Notes under the pieces: generated by a model
The model's input: the letters and a program-made list of their open reading frames with translations, nothing else
Database searches by the model: none
Told to the model about the DNA's origin: nothing
Shown here: piece by piece, positions 47,002-57,610 of the stretch
Layout: each line of letters opens with the position of its first letter
Numbering within the stretch: the first letter of the stretch is position 1
DNA from: Kingdonia uniflora
Lineage: Eukaryota > Streptophyta > Magnoliopsida > Ranunculales > Circaeasteraceae
NCBI GenBank assembly: GCA_014058105.1
Contig: JACGCM010002776.1
Coordinates: 1,364,001-1,428,000 of the forward strand
Reading direction: 5' to 3'
DNA length: 64,000 nt
Position numbers and translations under genes: made by a program

Positions 47002-47617
47002 TGTTAAGATTGGTGGATCTAAGTTAGTCTCACATTGTTTAAAGATGTGGTAAGATAAGGATATAAGAAGATAGAGACTATTATATTACACCGAGGCCTT
47101 ACAGATAAAACCCTACACCTAGCCCATACTAGGTGGTCAAGGTGGGGACAATATCAGTGTAATGGGGGTTCAGGGCCCTAACAAATAGTGTCAGAGTCAG
47201 GTTCGGCTAGGAACATAGTTTACTATGATTGGCGAATGCTCAGGGTAGAACATGGATGCGCAAAGAAAATATGGTGCTTGGGTATAGTAGATAAGTCATT
47301 GCACATAAATCTCAGGTGAGATGGTGTACTACGGGAGCTCAAACCAAGGTGGAGATTGTTGGTGGGCGTATCTAATTGTATCGGTGGCGGCAGACAATTG
47401 AGGATTAATAGAGTTTGATATAAGGTGGAGATTGTTAAGATTGATGGATCAAAGTTAGTCCCACATTGGTTAAATATGTGGTCTAACACAAGGATATAAG
47501 AAGATACATACTATTAAATTACACCGAGGCCTTTTTAGATAAAACCTCACACCTAGCCCATACTAGGTGGTCAAGGTAGGGACAATATTTATACAATGGG
47601 GATTCAGGGCCCTAACA
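47002..47617 (+). mobile_element. TRIM-like miniature LTR retrotransposon (616 bp)
   Basis: LTRs of 182-185 bp at 47002-47183 and 47433-47617 both start TGTTAAGATTGRTGGATC and end CAGGGCCCTAACA. After the first LTR comes AGTGTCAGAGTCAGGTTC (47187-47205), close to the tRNA-iMet primer site TGGTATCAGAGCCAGGTT. Before the second is ATAAGGTGGAGAT, a polypurine-like tract. The 250-bp interior has no coding capacity. These features define TRIMs. Flanks CCAAT and AGAGA do not form a target duplication. Confidence 0.75.
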
Positions 47618-47618
47618 A

Positions 47619-47829
47619 GAGAGAGAGAGAAAGAGAAAGAGAAAGAGGTAAAAAAGAGAGGAAAAAAGAAAATGAGGTGTGAGAGTTTTAAAATTTTTGA
47701 GGGGGCATGTCTAATTATTTTTGAGTTGGGTCATCTTTTCTTTAAAAATGAGGATACTCTAGGTGCGCATCCAGTAAAACTGGGATGAGCAAGTAAAGTC
47801 TTACAAAAAAAATCTCTCTCTCCCTCTTA
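47619..47829. other. Unassigned link with GA-rich start
   Basis: A GA-rich run (47619-47665) followed by AT-rich DNA with no gene recognised. It ends in TTA, the likely target site of the unit that begins at 47830. Confidence 0.35.
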
Positions 47830-48109
47830 GAGCATCTTCACCAGTCGAGTGTGGGTTCTGACAAAAGGCCCACACGTCAGACGCAACCCAACCCAACTCA
47901 AACTCGCTTCTTCCAGCAGTTGGGCTGATGTTTTTTTTTTTAATTTTGCAGACTTCAAAATACCGCACAATAATCAAAACACCGCCGCGAGTTCTGTTAA
48001 ACAAAAGTTAAGTACTTCATTCCCTCCATACACTATTTTATCCTCTCTCTCTTATTTTTTGCCCAAAACCCTTGAAAATAATTACCAACATTCACCCAAT
48101 AAAATTGAT

Positions 48110-50273
48110 ATGTCAGAGGAAGACCCACACCCCAGTACATTCCCCGGGTTTAGAGTGACAATAAATTTAGAACAATCCGTAACTCGGTCGAGGTCCAAAA
48201 GGAAAAAAAATTGTATTTGAAGAGGTATAACAAAATCAAGGCCTATCACACCGAACCCAAGATGAAATTCCATAAATGCGGTTTATTACCGCGCTCCTAG
48301 GCAACCTCAATCATATATACAACACTGGCAAGGATCTCATAGTAAGTTTTTGTTTAATGGTGATTTTGTTATTTATGTTTATCAAATGTTTGACAAAAAT
48401 GATTCAATGAACAAAATCAAGATTCGATGCATCTGTATGGCACATTTACTATGGTTATCAAAGTTTAAAACATGATTTCCAAAATTCCAATAATAAGGGA
48501 TCCCGTGGTGAAGATATTTGGGAGGCATATGGATATAAAATGTGGTAATTCTGATAATTGACTAATTTAGGCGCTAACAGAGCGCTGGTGGCTAGCAACT
48601 CACACTTTTCTCTTCCCATGTGCAGATATAAGGATCACTCCATTAGATTTCATAATGCTTACATCATTGCTAATTGGCAAATATCCTACACAGTTACCTT
48701 ATGACGATCGATGGAGTGTTATATCTGAGGCGATGAAATGCTCCCCCGCATTACATCTAACAATACAAAAAGTGGTAACGTCAGCATTACACATCTAAGG
48801 AAGTACTTGACCATCACAAATGATCGGTCTAATGATAGTACGGTGGCTCGTAGTTTTATTCTTTTCATAATGGGACATTTATGGTTCCAAACGGCCAGCA
48901 ACACTGTCCCGCTTGGATATCTCGAGGCCATGGCCGATTTGGACGAAGCTCTTTCATATGACTGGAGTTCTGCTATTATTACTTCTCTGTACCATGACTT
49001 GGATACTACAGTCATGACCGGGGGTGCCATCACTGAAGTTTTACAACTTCTTGAGGTATACTAACACTTTCTCCAAATATACAAATCAAATATCTTCCAA
49101 TAAACATTTTAAATAAAATTTATAATTAATTTTTATGTTGCTTTAAAATATAGTATTGGTTCTATGAGAATTGTCAGGTTGCTTACCCTATTGTTAACAA
49201 TGTGCTGAAGATGACATCCTATCCTTGCCTTAAAGCATGGGAGAAGGGTAATAGGAAGAAAATAAATAACCAGGCAAGGAACTTGTTTACTATAGCCAGA
49301 TACCTTATTGACCACTAGACTATTGAGTCAATCAATTGCCGTCCTTGGGATACATCTGCTACTTTAGAGTTAGATAACGTACATATCATGGCAACGTTGT
49401 CCCATAAGAGGATGTCACTTCAAATCCCAAATGAAAACTATGAGTGTTACTTGGGGGATAAATGTTAGAGATAGTTGACTGGCTATACAGGTATTTTGAT
49501 AGATCATCCGTCTAACATGTCGTCACATCTTAGTCCAGCTGATTTTCAGGATTTGAAAGGGTTCGACTTCGTTGACTGTGACGAGTTTATGATGAACGAG
49601 GAAAGGATGACTTACTACACATACTGGCATACCCAAACTAGTGAGGTTGGCCACTTGTTGTCAGATTCATAGAAGATGAGGAACATAAATATGTTCGGTC
49701 CCAGTGCACTCAGGTCTGGTATTATACCCATTGTGGTTACGTCGGCAGAGGGTCATAGCTTATCCAAGGACTTCCATTTGCCTGACTTGGAGATGGGGAC
49801 ATACCTAGGGTAGAACATGGAGTGGACAGGGAGGCATTAGATGATCCCCATCCACTGCTTATGGGAATCATCAGCGGTGCCTCATTCCTACGACTAAGAA
49901 AATTTGTGAAACTTGAGTTTGAGTATACAACGAGTCACCCTTTCAGAGTCTGTACGGGACACGAAAATGATCATATCATTGACTGATGAGGTTGCCACTC
50001 TGATGAGGGGTTATGATAGTATCAAGGACCAACTATATCAGTATGTAAGTAATTTATTTATTTAAATTTATTTCTTAAGATCATATTTATTTTGTCCAAA
50101 TCTAAATTAATTTTTATTTATCCCGTTCAGAACTTATAGTTGAGGAGGACACCAACTTTATAGGTGGTGCTGCTACCACCTGGAGGTAGTGTTAGGACTA
50201 TGGTGTTCGAACCAGGGAAGCCGGTAGTATCTGCAGGGGGCATACTGGGGATGATATTGGTCCGTCTCAGTAG
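48110..50273 (+). pseudogene. Plant mobile domain (PMD, aminotransferase-like) protein pseudogene
   Basis: The first ATG used is at 48110 (MSEEDPHPSTF); an intron-like gap lies around 48345-48560. The PMD block is clear: ITPLDFIMLTSLLIGKYP (48638), LRKYLTITNDRSND (48800), SFILFIMGHLWFQTASNTVP (48855), MADLDEALSYDWSSAIITS (48930) and YPIVNNVLKM (49180). Then LTGYTGILIDHPSNMSS (49470) and TYWHTQTSEVGHLLSDS (49620), and GPSALRSGIIPIVVTS (49700). The C-terminal tail has LPPGGSVRT (50170) and ends DDIGPSQ with TAG at 50271-50273. Stops and frameshifts separate these pieces. PMD proteins such as MAIN and MAIL1 act in transcript and transposon silencing; many other PMDs ride on transposons. This copy is dead. 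Confidence 0.8.
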
Positions 50274-50569
50274 ATATAATTGTGAAATGGGTATTATTGT
50301 AGACATTATACTGTAGGACTTTTATTTTTCTATATAAGTACTTGTACGAGCTGATGTCCAATTTCTTTAAATTCAATAAATATCGATAAATTTTGCTCTA
50401 ACTTAAATTTAAATGGAAATGCAATTATAATTCTTAAAATAGTAGTTCTACGCACGAAATTAAACTCAAAACATATACAATTAAACCTAATTCATCATTC
50501 CCGACTGATGTAGGAATTAAACTCGAACCATTCAATAAGGGGGAGCGGATCCCATCCATAGTTGGAAAT

Positions 50570-50983
50570 TTAATAATTTCCAGGAAACTTATCAGGCGAG
50601 ACGTAGCTCCGATAAAAAATACCGTATAGAATCTCGAATGGGAACGGCTGGTTATATTTCTCATACCATTCGTCTCTGGCTTCGCGCAGAATATAGGCTA
50701 GTAGAACACCTCTGACCCGTCTATCAATACTCTTCCGTATCTCATAAAACTCGTCATATTTAGCCTTAAGAACATTTCGCATGTTATATAAATCTATAGG
50801 AGGGTATCAAAGTTATGTGTGGGCCCTAAATTTAATATGAACTCAGTCCCATAACTGATTAAAGTTGAGTTGTCAAAGAGGTAGATTATCAATAAAATAC
50901 TGTCAGGACACGGCGAGGGCGTAGTCTTCATTCAAGTTAAATACCACTGAAGAATTCTGTGTTAGAGGTGAATAACTTGGCAT
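50570..50983 (-). pseudogene. Small unknown ORF facing the PMD pseudogene
   Basis: A minus-strand frame runs from the ATG at 50983 (MPSYSPLTQNSSVVFNL) to a stop at 50570, 138 codons in a single frame, with five in-frame stops (four TGA, one TAA) in codons 27-62. The remainder (50782-50570) is open and reads RNVLKAKYDEFYEIRKSI, then GVLLAYILREARDEWYEKY. The stops fit decay of CGA and CAA codons, so the frame was probably once open throughout. I do not recognise the family. Its position matches that of ORF1 in the neighbouring Harbinger unit (convergent with the main gene). Confidence 0.45.
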
Positions 50984-51277
50984 TATTAAGTTAAACTGGA
51001 GGGACTGTTGTTAGAGCATCTCCAGCCAACATCTATACATATAAATAAAAATGTAGCGGTTGGGATGCAAAAATGGCCGTTAGGAGAACTAACCGTTAGG
51101 GAACGCGGCGGTCTTTTTATTACTGCACGGTATTCGCGCTGTAATCAAAATACTGCCACGAGTTTTGATCTTTCACAGAGGTTAGTTCTTCTTCCTTTTA
51201 TCCATTTATACTTCTATATTCTCTTTGTTTATTCCATCTTCACCTTCAATACCAAGAAATCAACTCCACAACCTCAA

Positions 51278-52599
51278 ATGCCTTCCTCATCATCATTTTC
51301 ATCCATTAATAATCCTTTACTTATATTCTCCTCCTCTGATGATCTTATATTTGATTATACTATGGTAATAGCCGTTATGAACTAAAATTTAGTGAACCTA
51401 ATAGTACATGATGAAACTTTGAGTCACCGCGAGAGTGTCATAGGCCGTAAGAATAAGATAAAGATGTGAGACTACTCATTGGGGCATTACAGCGTTATGT
51501 GGGACTACTTCAACACTGTGTGCATATTTACTTCGAAAGAATTTTGACGACATTTTCGTATGAGTAGACAAATGTTTCTGCGTATATCAATGCAGTAGTT
51601 ACACATGATAATTACTTTGTCTAAAAACCCAATAACGCAAAAATAATGGGGTTGTCACCGTACCAAAAGATAATTGCGGTACTACGTTTCTTAAGCTAAG
51701 GTGTCGTGGCGGATCTTTTTGACGAGTAATTTAGAATAGGAGAAAGCACAACCTTGTAAAGTATGGAAAAATTTTGTTTTACGGTTATAGAAATTTTTGG
51801 CGAGGAATATATTCGAGCACCAAACGCGGTCGACGTAAAAAGGTTAAAAGTGATAGGAGAGTCACATGGTTTTTCTGGCCTGTTAGGAATTCTTGATTGT
51901 ATGTATTGGATATGAAAATGTGTCATTTAGCTTGGCACGGTCAATTTACTTGTCATTACCCTAATGCGACTATGATTCTTGAAGTAGTAGCTTCACACGA
52001 CTTTTGGTTTTGCATACTTTTTTTGGGTTACCAGGGGCTAACAATGATATCAATATCTTACGCTAATCACATCTTTTTACAGACCCTACCAATGGTATCG
52101 CTTTGTATTACAATTATACAATTGACGGTAAAGCTTATGATATGTGTTATTACCTAGCAGATAACATATACCCCAAATGGGGAATACTTGTCCAAACCAT
52201 CTCCAATTCGGTTACAGCGAAACAATTTTTTTTGCTCAACAAAGAGTAAATTATTGAAAAGACGTAGAACGGGTATTTGGTATTTTACAATCACAGTTTA
52301 ATATTATCAAAAATCTGGTTAAATTATAGAAACCCAAGGTTTTGAATAATATTATGAAGGCGTACGTGATAATGCACAATATGATCATTGAAGAGAAATG
52401 AGGTTCATTCCCATTATACTTAGGCTAAGATCTGGATGATCCCTCAACTATCGAAGGCGGACCTATTGTACACAAACATAGAATAATAGAAGCTTTTATA
52501 ACGAAAATAAACTAAATTCAAAGTCGAGAACTATACTTTGATCTAAAGGATGATATAATCGAGCATTTGTGAGCTGCGAAGGGAAATTTTCATTCCTAG
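51278..52599 (+). pseudogene. PIF/Harbinger transposase pseudogene (DDE_4 type)
   Basis: From the ATG at 51278 (MPSSSSFSS) the pieces follow the family order: YFNTVCIFTSKEF, FRMSRQMFLRI, MGLSPYQKIIAVLRFL, IGES, FCFTVIEIFGEEYIRAPNAV (51770-51840). GFSGLLGILDCMYW (51870-51910) holds the first catalytic Asp, YYLADNIYPKW (52150-52180) the second, and DVERVFGIL (52260-52290) the Glu. All three catalytic codons survive, but they sit in different frames and several stops intervene. The end (IEHL, stop, AAKGNFHS, TAG) is at 52599. The protein cut and pasted the element at TTA sites with help of ORF1. Confidence 0.87.
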
Positions 52600-52855
52600 T
52601 ATTATAATCAAGTATTATCTAAGAATTTTGTATAATTTAATGATTCTTGTCGTACAAGCTTATGAATTATTAATTCTTATTGAATAAGTTTTTGATATTA
52701 TATTAATATTGCTTTATTTTAACGTAATATTCTCGGAAAAATATTTCTTTAAAAGATTACATTCTTCAATAACAACACTATTCAAACAAATACATTATTG
52801 GAAAGTAAACTACGTTCTCAAAAATTAAACGACATTCAACAAAGTTAAATTATAT

Positions 52856-53975
52856 TTAATAACTTGAACCGGTACTTGGTCCGCCATTCTTGTTGAGACG
52901 TTCCATGACCTCAACTTACCTTTGCTGATAGGTCCAGAAAGATTACTCAGGTATTTATCTATAATTTTGCGATCTTCCATTGCTTGTTCCAAATTTATTT
53001 TGGCTTGTCATTGTTGACTAGCTTTCGCTCTTCTTCTTTCCTTTTATTCCTTCACTTGTCTCTTCTCTAACCTCATCTCCTCTAGTAGTGTGGCCATACT
53101 TTTACTGAATGCAATAATCTTATTAACGTCCTTGTTTCTTGCAATGTTTTTTTTTAATTTTTTTTAGTAATAGGCCTCGCTCCACCCTCATACAATGAAC
53201 CATTTAATTCACAATTTTTATGAATGGATTAAAGTGCAGGTGGGTCATATGGATCCCCAATAGGTTATTTGATCCGATCAAGTTTCCCAGAGAAGAATTG
53301 TGTGATGTTCACGAGGCCACATTTCTAGGTAGATTCTCTGCATGGTTTAAACTATCATCCTTTAGGTTGGCCCATCACGGTTCTCGTACTTAAATCTTAT
53401 ACGATTTATGGTGTTTAAAGTCATTGTCATCATTCATACCTTGATAGATCCAGTGTGCATCTTTTTCCTACAATTCCTAAAATTACTAAATAAAAAATAA
53501 TAATGTGTATATCCAAGAAAAATAAATAAAAATTGAGTTAAAGCAAATTAGAACGTACCCGATCTTCATCGGTTTTTCTACTCTCGTGCCAAAATTATAC
53601 TTGAGCATTTATCCCCTTGCATATCACACATTGTACATTAAGAAGATACCAGTGAGCTTTCGTCAGCCTACATGATTATCATGTGGGGTACTCAGGGTCT
53701 CTGTTAAAGGCAATATTAAGCTTTTGATAGAAAGTAAAACCCTTTGTGCGACCCGTGGTCTAGATAGAAGCCATTCCCCATGCCCTTCTGAGATACGTGA
53801 AGTCTCCATCCGTCTAATAAAATCCAGCATCATCCATCTCGTCTAAAAATTCTGCATAATCAGGGACTTGCACATTTTGTCATTGTTTTGTGGGTGATAT
53901 TTTCTTTCTTCTTTTTTCTTTTTCTTTCCCGACCGTTATAATGTCAACAGGTATTGAAACATTTGCGGAACCCAT
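52856..53975 (-). pseudogene. PIF/Harbinger ORF1 pseudogene (Myb/SANT-like)
   Basis: From the ATG at 53975 (MGSANVSIPVDII) it reads VPDYAEFLDEMDDAGFY, then a SANT-like trihelix piece with KGFTFYQKLNIAFNRDPEYP, AHWYLLNVQCVICKGINA and SRKTDEDRV (53850-53560). After an AT-rich intron come YQGMNDDNDFKHHKSYK and WANLKDDS (53440-53360), then a coiled region MATLLEEMRLEKRQVKE (53090-53040) and the end ERLNKNGGPSTGSSY before TAA. Stops and frame changes occur. In this superfamily ORF1 binds DNA and assists the transposase in the nucleus. Confidence 0.75.
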
Positions 53976-54060
53976 ATTTAACTTGGTAGATTCACCATTG
54001 AATAGGTAATTATAAAAGTAATTTAGAGGTTAAAAACCTTGAGATTGAGTGACCGAATAG

Positions 54061-54684
54061 TGTAGATAGTATAATGGCCTAATTCTATAAGCTCGAGATG
54101 GCTCGGAATTAGCTCTTACACAGATGTTCATGTGACAAAAACTAATATAAAATAAGAAATAACACATGTGATTTAGCATGGAAAACCTTTAAATATGTAA
54201 AAAACCATAACCTCCAATTGAGAGTTTTTGTAATAGTAACTTTTATTGCTTGAGGCTGATATCTTATTATACGTGATCTTTCGAGCTAGAAATGTTTGAT
54301 CTTGTAGATAAGAAGTTTGGGTATTTAAGAATCTAAAAAATATAGTTTTCTTGGTAATTTATCGTATATTTTTCTTGTCCTTGTCACTTTTAGAACTTTT
54401 TGTTTATATAGGCCCTCCCCACTGTTCTTTATCGTGCTGAAGCACGTTCTCCGAACAACATGGTAAGTGGTGTTTGACTGAGTAACTACTGAGTTTGTGA
54501 GAGACATGTATCATTAACTTACTCATATTATTCTGTTGAGCTCGACCTGCGTTTCTCATCAGTTCGTGGCGTATGTGTCAATGTTAACTATTTATGTCAC
54601 ATGTGAAATATGTGAGTATAATATAGAGGTAGTTTAAACTGGAAATAGCTCGAATTGGATTAGATTGTGGGATAAGACCCTACA
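54061..54684 (-). repeat. Gypsy-2 3' LTR
   Basis: In minus orientation it starts TGTAGGGTCTTATCCCAC and ends …TAGAATTAGGCCATTATACT … CTACA, matching both ends of the gypsy-1 LTR. The plus strand therefore begins TG and ends CA. The outer flank is AATAG (54056-54060); its partner lies off the window. Confidence 0.72.
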
Positions 54685-54697
54685 ATCGCCCCCTCAG
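54685..54697 (-). promoter_or_regulatory. Gypsy-2 polypurine tract
   Basis: The minus strand reads CTGAGGGGGCGAT directly before the LTR start, the usual second-strand priming site. Confidence 0.6.
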
Positions 54698-54996
54698 AAC
54701 TGAAGTCACGAGTGGCTTTTGTTGAGAAAGAATTTGCAGGTATATGGGTATACGGATTTTGGAAGCTTGAAAATGAATGAAGTATTAATGTAGATTTGAC
54801 TGTATGAAAAATGTAAATATTTTATGGGGGGATCTTTGTGCATTGAATGATGATGGGAATATTAATGTACGCATCGCTTGGGGTTTTGAGAGTTTTGTCT
54901 GCTTTGAATGATGACGCTTAGGAATCATACATGTACATTAAATATTAGGGTTATATAAATAGTATATATATCGAGGATTGTGGCAAAGTACGCTGT

Positions 54997-55344
54997 TTGT
55001 TGCAAAATTATCTGGAAGTCTTATTGACGATGGTGAAGACTGGGAGAATAGTTTATAAAAAGGGAATTTTTGTTGAGATGCAGAAGTTGAAGTTGATATA
55101 TTTTGGTGATCAGTCCTTGGAGATGCCTACCTCCGTTCCCGTTCCACCGACGTATCAAGGTATGTCGGAAGAAGAAGCAGCTAAAGCTGATGAAGATTTT
55201 TATTATATGTGGAGATTTCATCACGTTATCTTAATAGGCGAGCAACGTTGGAGGTGTCTCCGCATCCTTACGAAAGACAAGGTTGAGGAGATAAATGCGA
55301 GGTTTGGCATAATTGCTAGGCAATTTCGTCGATGTCCTACGTAG
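54997..55344 (+). other. 115-codon ORF near the gypsy-2 3' LTR
   Basis: The frame includes MPTSVPVPPTYQGMSEEEA, RFHHVILIGEQRWRCLRIL and VEEINARFGIIARQFRR. The composition looks protein-like and past its TAG the frame continues to read plausibly (LRPGTLHLCQLCGNGSY). It is antisense to pol and lies upstream of the main antisense gene. No known domain was recognised. Gypsy-1 is truncated before the corresponding place, so conservation cannot be judged within the window. Confidence 0.3.
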
Positions 55345-57610
55345 GATTGGATTCTAAGGCCAGGGACTCTTCATCTCTGCCAACTCTGCGGTAATGGTAG
55401 TTATAAAGGAGGCGACAGTGGTAGTGGAGAAGGGAGACGGAGAATGGAAGTTTACTTTTACAATCTCATTGTTTATTGGTTCTAAGAAGACCTTCTGTTT
55501 AAGGAGTTGGTTCAATCACTGAGTCTTCTGCTTTCATGTCCATACTTCCTCCAAACCAAGTTTTTGGTTAGAGTAAGATGTTGTAAAGGGAGAAGGACGT
55601 CTGGTGACTTCCAATGCCTGCTTTGCTTCAAAAGATTCTTTGAGTGAAATATCACTGAAGCCAAATGAACTTAAGGATTTATTGTTTCAGAATACTTGAA
55701 AGACTTGTTATTTGTAAAGTACCTGATTTTGGAGTACCTAAAAGACTTATTATCTGTAAAGTGCCTAAAAGATTTGTTATCTGTAAAGTACTTGTAATTT
55801 ATATTCGAGCTTAATAAAATTTATTATCCAAACTCTGTGTTGATATATATAGAATAACTCTTGAAATTGGGTTATGAGTAATTTGAAGATTTACAAATAG
55901 AGGATAAAATGTAATGTATGAGATTGGAACTTCAAAATCTCTTATAGTAATCAGGCTACAAAAATATATTGGTAAAATGAAATGTGTAAGGATTTATTTT
56001 CGAACTGAGTGACTGAGAATTATTGGGGGAGAAAGATAACTGTAGAAGTTTTAGGATTGAAGAATAAGTTTGAAAATTCAAGCTCATGGAGGTCATTCCA
56101 AAATATTGGATTTGGAAAGAATAAGTTCAGCATGGAATAGGCCAAATTCATCGAGGTCGATATGGAAAGATAAGTTCAAATAACTTTTCTCAGGATGCTA
56201 GGGTTTTCTGCTTTAAAAGAACATAATATAATTACGAATTGTGGAGGATCTGGAGTAAATTTAGAAAATTATATAAAATATGGAGAAATGAGCCTTTAAA
56301 GATGTGGGAGAAATTAGAAATTGTGTAGACTCAATCTGAGAGAATTCGCTATGTTGTTGAGGGACGGCTGACTATAATGATAGCTAAAGTACGGGAATGG
56401 ATTATTGGCTCGTTGAACTACGATGTTGAACTGTCAATGACCGAGTATTAGTTTGAAGGTTTAGATTGGATGGGTAGAGAACTTGAGTACGGACGTTGTT
56501 CTACAAAGAGTAGTTCTGGGAAGTGATTGTGGAGCCTTCATCTTGAAAAAAGTCTGTAAGACTAATTACTGAAGAAGAGATCAAATTAAAAGATGTGAGG
56601 ATTGCTGAAGGCGAACTGATCAGGTGTGGCTCCCCAAGACATCAGGGATGTTCCAGGTGTAATTATACGTAAGGGAGTGAATTGTATGAGTTTGAATAAT
56701 TGTCAAAGAAATGTAATGAGAATGACTTTTGGATATGCCCTCTATTTTTACAAATGTTGTTTGTGACTGTTGTGAAAAATGAATTTAATTTTTTTTTTGA
56801 AATGTTAAGAGCTTTGGAAATGACGTCAGTACTTCTATAAGTAGAAGAATCAAGAAGAAATAAAAAATGCAGACAACTTTTGATTTTGCCTCTGGCGAAA
56901 AAGCAGGGAAAGTTTAATTGCGTGTAAGTGTTGAGTCATCATGAGTGTGGGGAGGTCAGAGGGAGATTTAGAAAATATATTAAAATATAGGGAAAGGGGC
57001 AATGATGGGAAGGTATTTTCACAAAAAAGGTGAAAGACGTCTGACATTGATTGTGAAATGGATGCCTCAGTTCCAAAACTGAGGACGGCTCTTACGAGGC
57101 CTAATAACTACGAGCAGTTAGAGATACAAAATATAAATAATGCTTCATCTTCTCATTTAAACGTTTATCAACTTCTGAAAACTTGAAGAGTAGTGAGAGA
57201 GGAAAGAGAAAAAATAGCATAGAATTTCATGAGAAATTAATTAAGAGTGATCAACAATTAAAGTGAAAGAGAGTTGCAAAGACTGAGTCATGAAGGTGGT
57301 TATATAACAGCGTTGTGAGGGAAGGATTTGGCACTGCGGCAAATTCACACTCCAACATAGAAGGTTAGTAGAGGATTTGTGGTACTGTGAATATGTTTAT
57401 CTTGAAAATGTATTTTTGTGGTATGGAAATCTAAAAATTACTATTTATAGTTATCTATAAAAATTTGCTTGATATATTCAAAAAATATGATATGAAAGAT
57501 ATATGTATGCATATGTTAAAAAATAATGACAGAATACCTGAGCTTGTATGTAGGTCGAGCGTGAGGAGTTTTATGTAGGATCAAACCTCATCTATAATAT
57601 TGTAGTTGAT
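55345..57610. other. Gypsy-2 3' untranslated region
   Basis: No gene recognised. Its right part aligns, inverted, with gypsy-1 42491-44470, for example AGCTTGTATGTAGGTCGAGC (57541) and CTGAGGACGG near 57080. Confidence 0.6.

Larger units (their letters stand above)
47830..51010 (+). mobile_element. PMD-carrying unit with PIF/Harbinger-type left end
   Basis: TTA (47827-47829) precedes GAGCATCTTCACCAG, a PIF/Harbinger-type terminus; two more elements in this window begin the same way. The right side ends at 51010 next to another TTA (51011-51013), but the bases before it (AACTGGAGGGACTGTTG) match the inverted left terminus only weakly. Contents: a PMD pseudogene on plus and a small ORF on minus, facing each other. 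The start (47830-48345) is shared with 20382-20917, which shows that this is a repeated unit. Confidence 0.5.
51014..54060 (+). mobile_element. PIF/Harbinger transposon with transposase and ORF1, right end lost
   Basis: Starts GAGCATCTCCAGCCAAC directly after TTA (51011-51013), the usual PIF/Harbinger target site. It carries a DDE transposase on plus and a Myb/SANT-type ORF1 on minus, facing each other, the standard arrangement of the superfamily. The gypsy-2 LTR begins at 54061, just upstream of ORF1, so the right terminus would lie beyond the gypsy element and outside the window. Confidence 0.82.

Noticed and set aside
47830..51010. Intact host gene for a MAIL1-like protein
   Set aside because: Stops and frameshifts break the PMD block and the unit start is repeated elsewhere in the window, so a transposon context is more likely.
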